Assembly (NCBI GenBank): GCA_902766115.1
Contig: CACXCL010000145.1
Span: forward strand, 1 to 5,802
Direction of reading: 5' to 3'
Origin: an uncultured Ruminococcus sp.
GTDB lineage: Bacteria > Bacillota > Clostridia > Oscillospirales > CAG-272
DNA: 5,802 nt
Shown: positions 4,604 to 5,802 of the stretch, piece by piece
Position numbering within the stretch: position 1 is the first letter of the stretch
Layout: every line of letters begins with the position of its first letter
Made by a program: the position numbers and the translations under genes
The notes under the pieces: model-generated
Told to the model about the DNA's origin: nothing
The model's database searches: none
The model's input: the letters and a program-made list of their open reading frames with translations, nothing else

Positions 4604-5536
4604 TTACCCCTTCATCAGCTGACCGACTTTTTTCAGCGCGTCGAGCTGTTCCGGCCAGATGCTCCCGTCGCGGCAGATCACGACCTCCACGGTGACCACT
4701 CCGCCGATCTCGTTGGCGCAGGAGATGAAATGATAGAGATATTCGGGGGAGTAACGTACGCTCTCTTCCGCCCAGACCTTGCCGAGGGGAGAGAGGTTGA
4801 ACGCCTGTGCGCCCTTGATGAAACGGCTCTTCGGCAGAACGTTGAAGTTGTCGAACTCGCCGCAGACCATCTCCTCTTCGGGATAATTCTTCCGGTGCTC
4901 CCACCACACGCCGTCGTTCATCGCCACAAGGGAATCGGGGTTGCCCGCCTTCGCCGCCTCGTAGAGGGGCTTCAGCAGCCGGTCGTTGTACCCGAAAAGC
5001 TCGCGGTAGCATCCGTCGATCCACCAGCCCTTGACCCTCTCGCCGTAGCGGAGAGAGTACTCTCTCAGGACCCGTGACCACTTTTCCACGAAGCTCATGG
5101 TGATCTGCTTGTATTTCGGCTCGTTGTCGACAAAAGCGCCGAACTTCGGACCGATCTCGGGGTCGTCGTCCGGTCCGTCGCCGGTGAAGTAGAGGAACAG
5201 GTCGATCCCGCGCGCCTCCAGCTCGTCGGAGAGCTCCATGACGACGTCGCGCTCGGGGCACGCCTCGCCGGGCTTCGTCCCGGCGATCTCGTCGTACGCC
5301 GCGTTGGGAGCGAGCATAAAGCGGTTCCCCTGCTGCATGGTGATGACGAAATATCCCGCGCCGGTCGCGGCGACGGAATCAGCGAGCTTTTTCACGTCGA
5401 CGGCGTTCACGCAGTCGTTCCAGGAGGTCACCCCGACCCCCTGATTCTGGGGATTTTCCGCACGGTTCACGTTGAACTCCAGATAGTGTGTGAAAACGCC
5501 CCATTTTTTCTCAAGTATCCTGTCGCAAGCTCTCAT
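4604..5536 (-). CDS. GH29 (alpha-L-fucosidase)-like protein, divergent active site
   Basis: This 310-residue protein looks like a single TIM barrel. GH29 enzymes hydrolyse terminal alpha-L-fucosides with retention, using an Asp nucleophile. Features in family order: WGVFTHYL (12-19, compare FGxFIHWG), GAGYFVITMQQGNRF (59-73, compare GAKYxVLTxKHHDGF), the helix and strand ending GIDLFLYFTGDG (110-121), GWWIDGCY (170-177) with D174 in the nucleophile position, and a C-terminal block ending DGSIWPEQLDALKKVGQL (290-307). The paired histidines are QQ (68-69) and the usual NVGP is not kept. No signal peptide is seen, so it is probably cytoplasmic. It is shorter than most GH29 proteins, with no C-terminal beta domain. 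The start at 5536 has AAAGGA 7 nt upstream and lies 4 nt after the preceding gene. Confidence 0.75.
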   Translation of the reverse strand: MRACDRILEKKWGVFTHYLEFNVNRAENPQNQGVGVTSWNDCVNAVDVKKLADSVAATGAGYFVITMQQGNRFMLAPNAAYDEIAGTKPGEACPERDVVMELSDELEARGIDLFLYFTGDGPDDDPEIGPKFGAFVDNEPKYKQITMSFVEKWSRVLREYSLRYGERVKGWWIDGCYRELFGYNDRLLKPLYEAAKAGNPDSLVAMNDGVWWEHRKNYPEEEMVCGEFDNFNVLPKSRFIKGAQAFNLSPLGKVWAEESVRYSPEYLYHFISCANEIGGVVTVEVVICRDGSIWPEQLDALKKVGQLMKG

Positions 5537-5540
5537 TTTT

Positions 5541-5802
5541 TTATCCTTTCTTCGCCTCGTCCGGCGTTTTGTTCTTTTTTCCGTGAAGGACCCGAACCGC
5601 GGCTCCCGTCGCCTGACCCGCGATCAGAAGCAGGATCCCGACGACTGAATAAACGATGAAAAGCGGGCTGTCCGTTCCGTAGATCTCCAGGACTCCCTTG
5701 AAAAGAGCGCCCACAGTCAGCGTCGCCACGCCGGCGTTCCAGTAATGCCTCCCCTTCCGGGAAGAGACGATCTCTCTCTTCGCCGTGCCGAAAAGCAGCG
5801 CC
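5541..5802 (-). CDS. C-terminal part of an unrecognised membrane protein
   Basis: The minus-strand frame is open from the TAA at 5543-5541 to the window edge without a stop, so the 86 visible residues are the C-terminus of a longer protein whose start lies outside. A basic stretch (TAKREIVSSRKGRHYW, 6-21) precedes two hydrophobic segments, about 22-39 and 47-64, and a lysine-rich polar tail ends in DEAKKG. That layout suggests the last two helices of an integral membrane protein. The GTG at 5729 has no well-placed ribosome binding site and is not a likely start. The gene is 4 nt from the GH29-like gene, so they are co-transcribed. I do not recognise the family; a transport role for the sugar released by the neighbour is only a guess. 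Confidence 0.75.
   Translation of the reverse strand, partial: ALLFGTAKREIVSSRKGRHYWNAGVATLTVGALFKGVLEIYGTDSPLFIVYSVVGILLLIAGQATGAAVRVLHGKKNKTPDEAKKG

Noticed and set aside
4274..5077. Plus-strand open frame across the convergent intergenic region
   Set aside because: It crosses two terminators and is antisense to the GH29-like gene, with no recognisable domain.
5541..5729. Complete 62-residue protein starting at GTG 5729
   Set aside because: The frame continues upstream without a stop to the window edge and no suitable binding site precedes this GTG.
1..5802. Transposase, integrase, tRNA or rRNA genes
   Set aside because: None of the translated frames shows such motifs, and no cloverleaf or rRNA segment was seen.

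Overview
The window is GC-rich, with codon third positions dominated by G and C inside the genes. It most resembles an uncultured member of the Clostridia or a related Firmicutes lineage. The main clue is the translationally coupled pair of a DUF421 (YetF-like) membrane protein and a DUF4363-like protein, a pairing I associate with that group. The strong AGGAGG-type ribosome binding sites and the 3' hairpins fit, but nothing here fixes the genus.

Layout. Positions 1-472 hold no convincing gene. They contain a bulged hairpin at 10-57, a terminator-like hairpin at 233-252, and a 108-bp sequence present twice in tandem (257-364 and 365-472), each copy carrying two stem-loops. A minus-strand operon follows: a MurJ/MviN-type flippase (1596-3200) and then a GT4 glycosyltransferase (473-1603), overlapping by 8 nt. 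The stop codon of the glycosyltransferase lies inside a 24-nt palindrome. A short divergent intergenic region (3201-3334) holds a near-perfect dyad (3239-3270) whose arms could supply promoter elements on both strands. Downstream of it, each of the two divergent genes has its Shine-Dalgarno sequence inside a small inverted repeat. On the plus strand, DUF421 (3335-3991) and the DUF4363-like gene (3988-4359) share an ATGA overlap. The convergent gap 4360-4603 has a decayed fragment of the 108-bp repeat and two strong hairpins. The right end is a second minus-strand operon: the C-terminal part of an unrecognised membrane protein that runs off the window (5541-5802), then a short stand-alone GH29 (alpha-L-fucosidase)-like protein (4604-5536).

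How the genes may work together. The flippase and glycosyltransferase pair suggests assembly and membrane translocation of a lipid-linked glycan. The flippase has lost most of the charged residues known to matter in E. coli MurJ, so its cargo may not be lipid II. DUF421 and DUF4363 probably act together at the membrane, in an unknown role. The GH29-like protein keeps the fold signatures but not the usual paired histidines, so its substrate is open. The most unusual non-coding feature is the tandem structured repeat: its two copies differ only at positions that leave both stem-loops intact in plus-strand RNA, and a decayed relative sits about 4 kb away.
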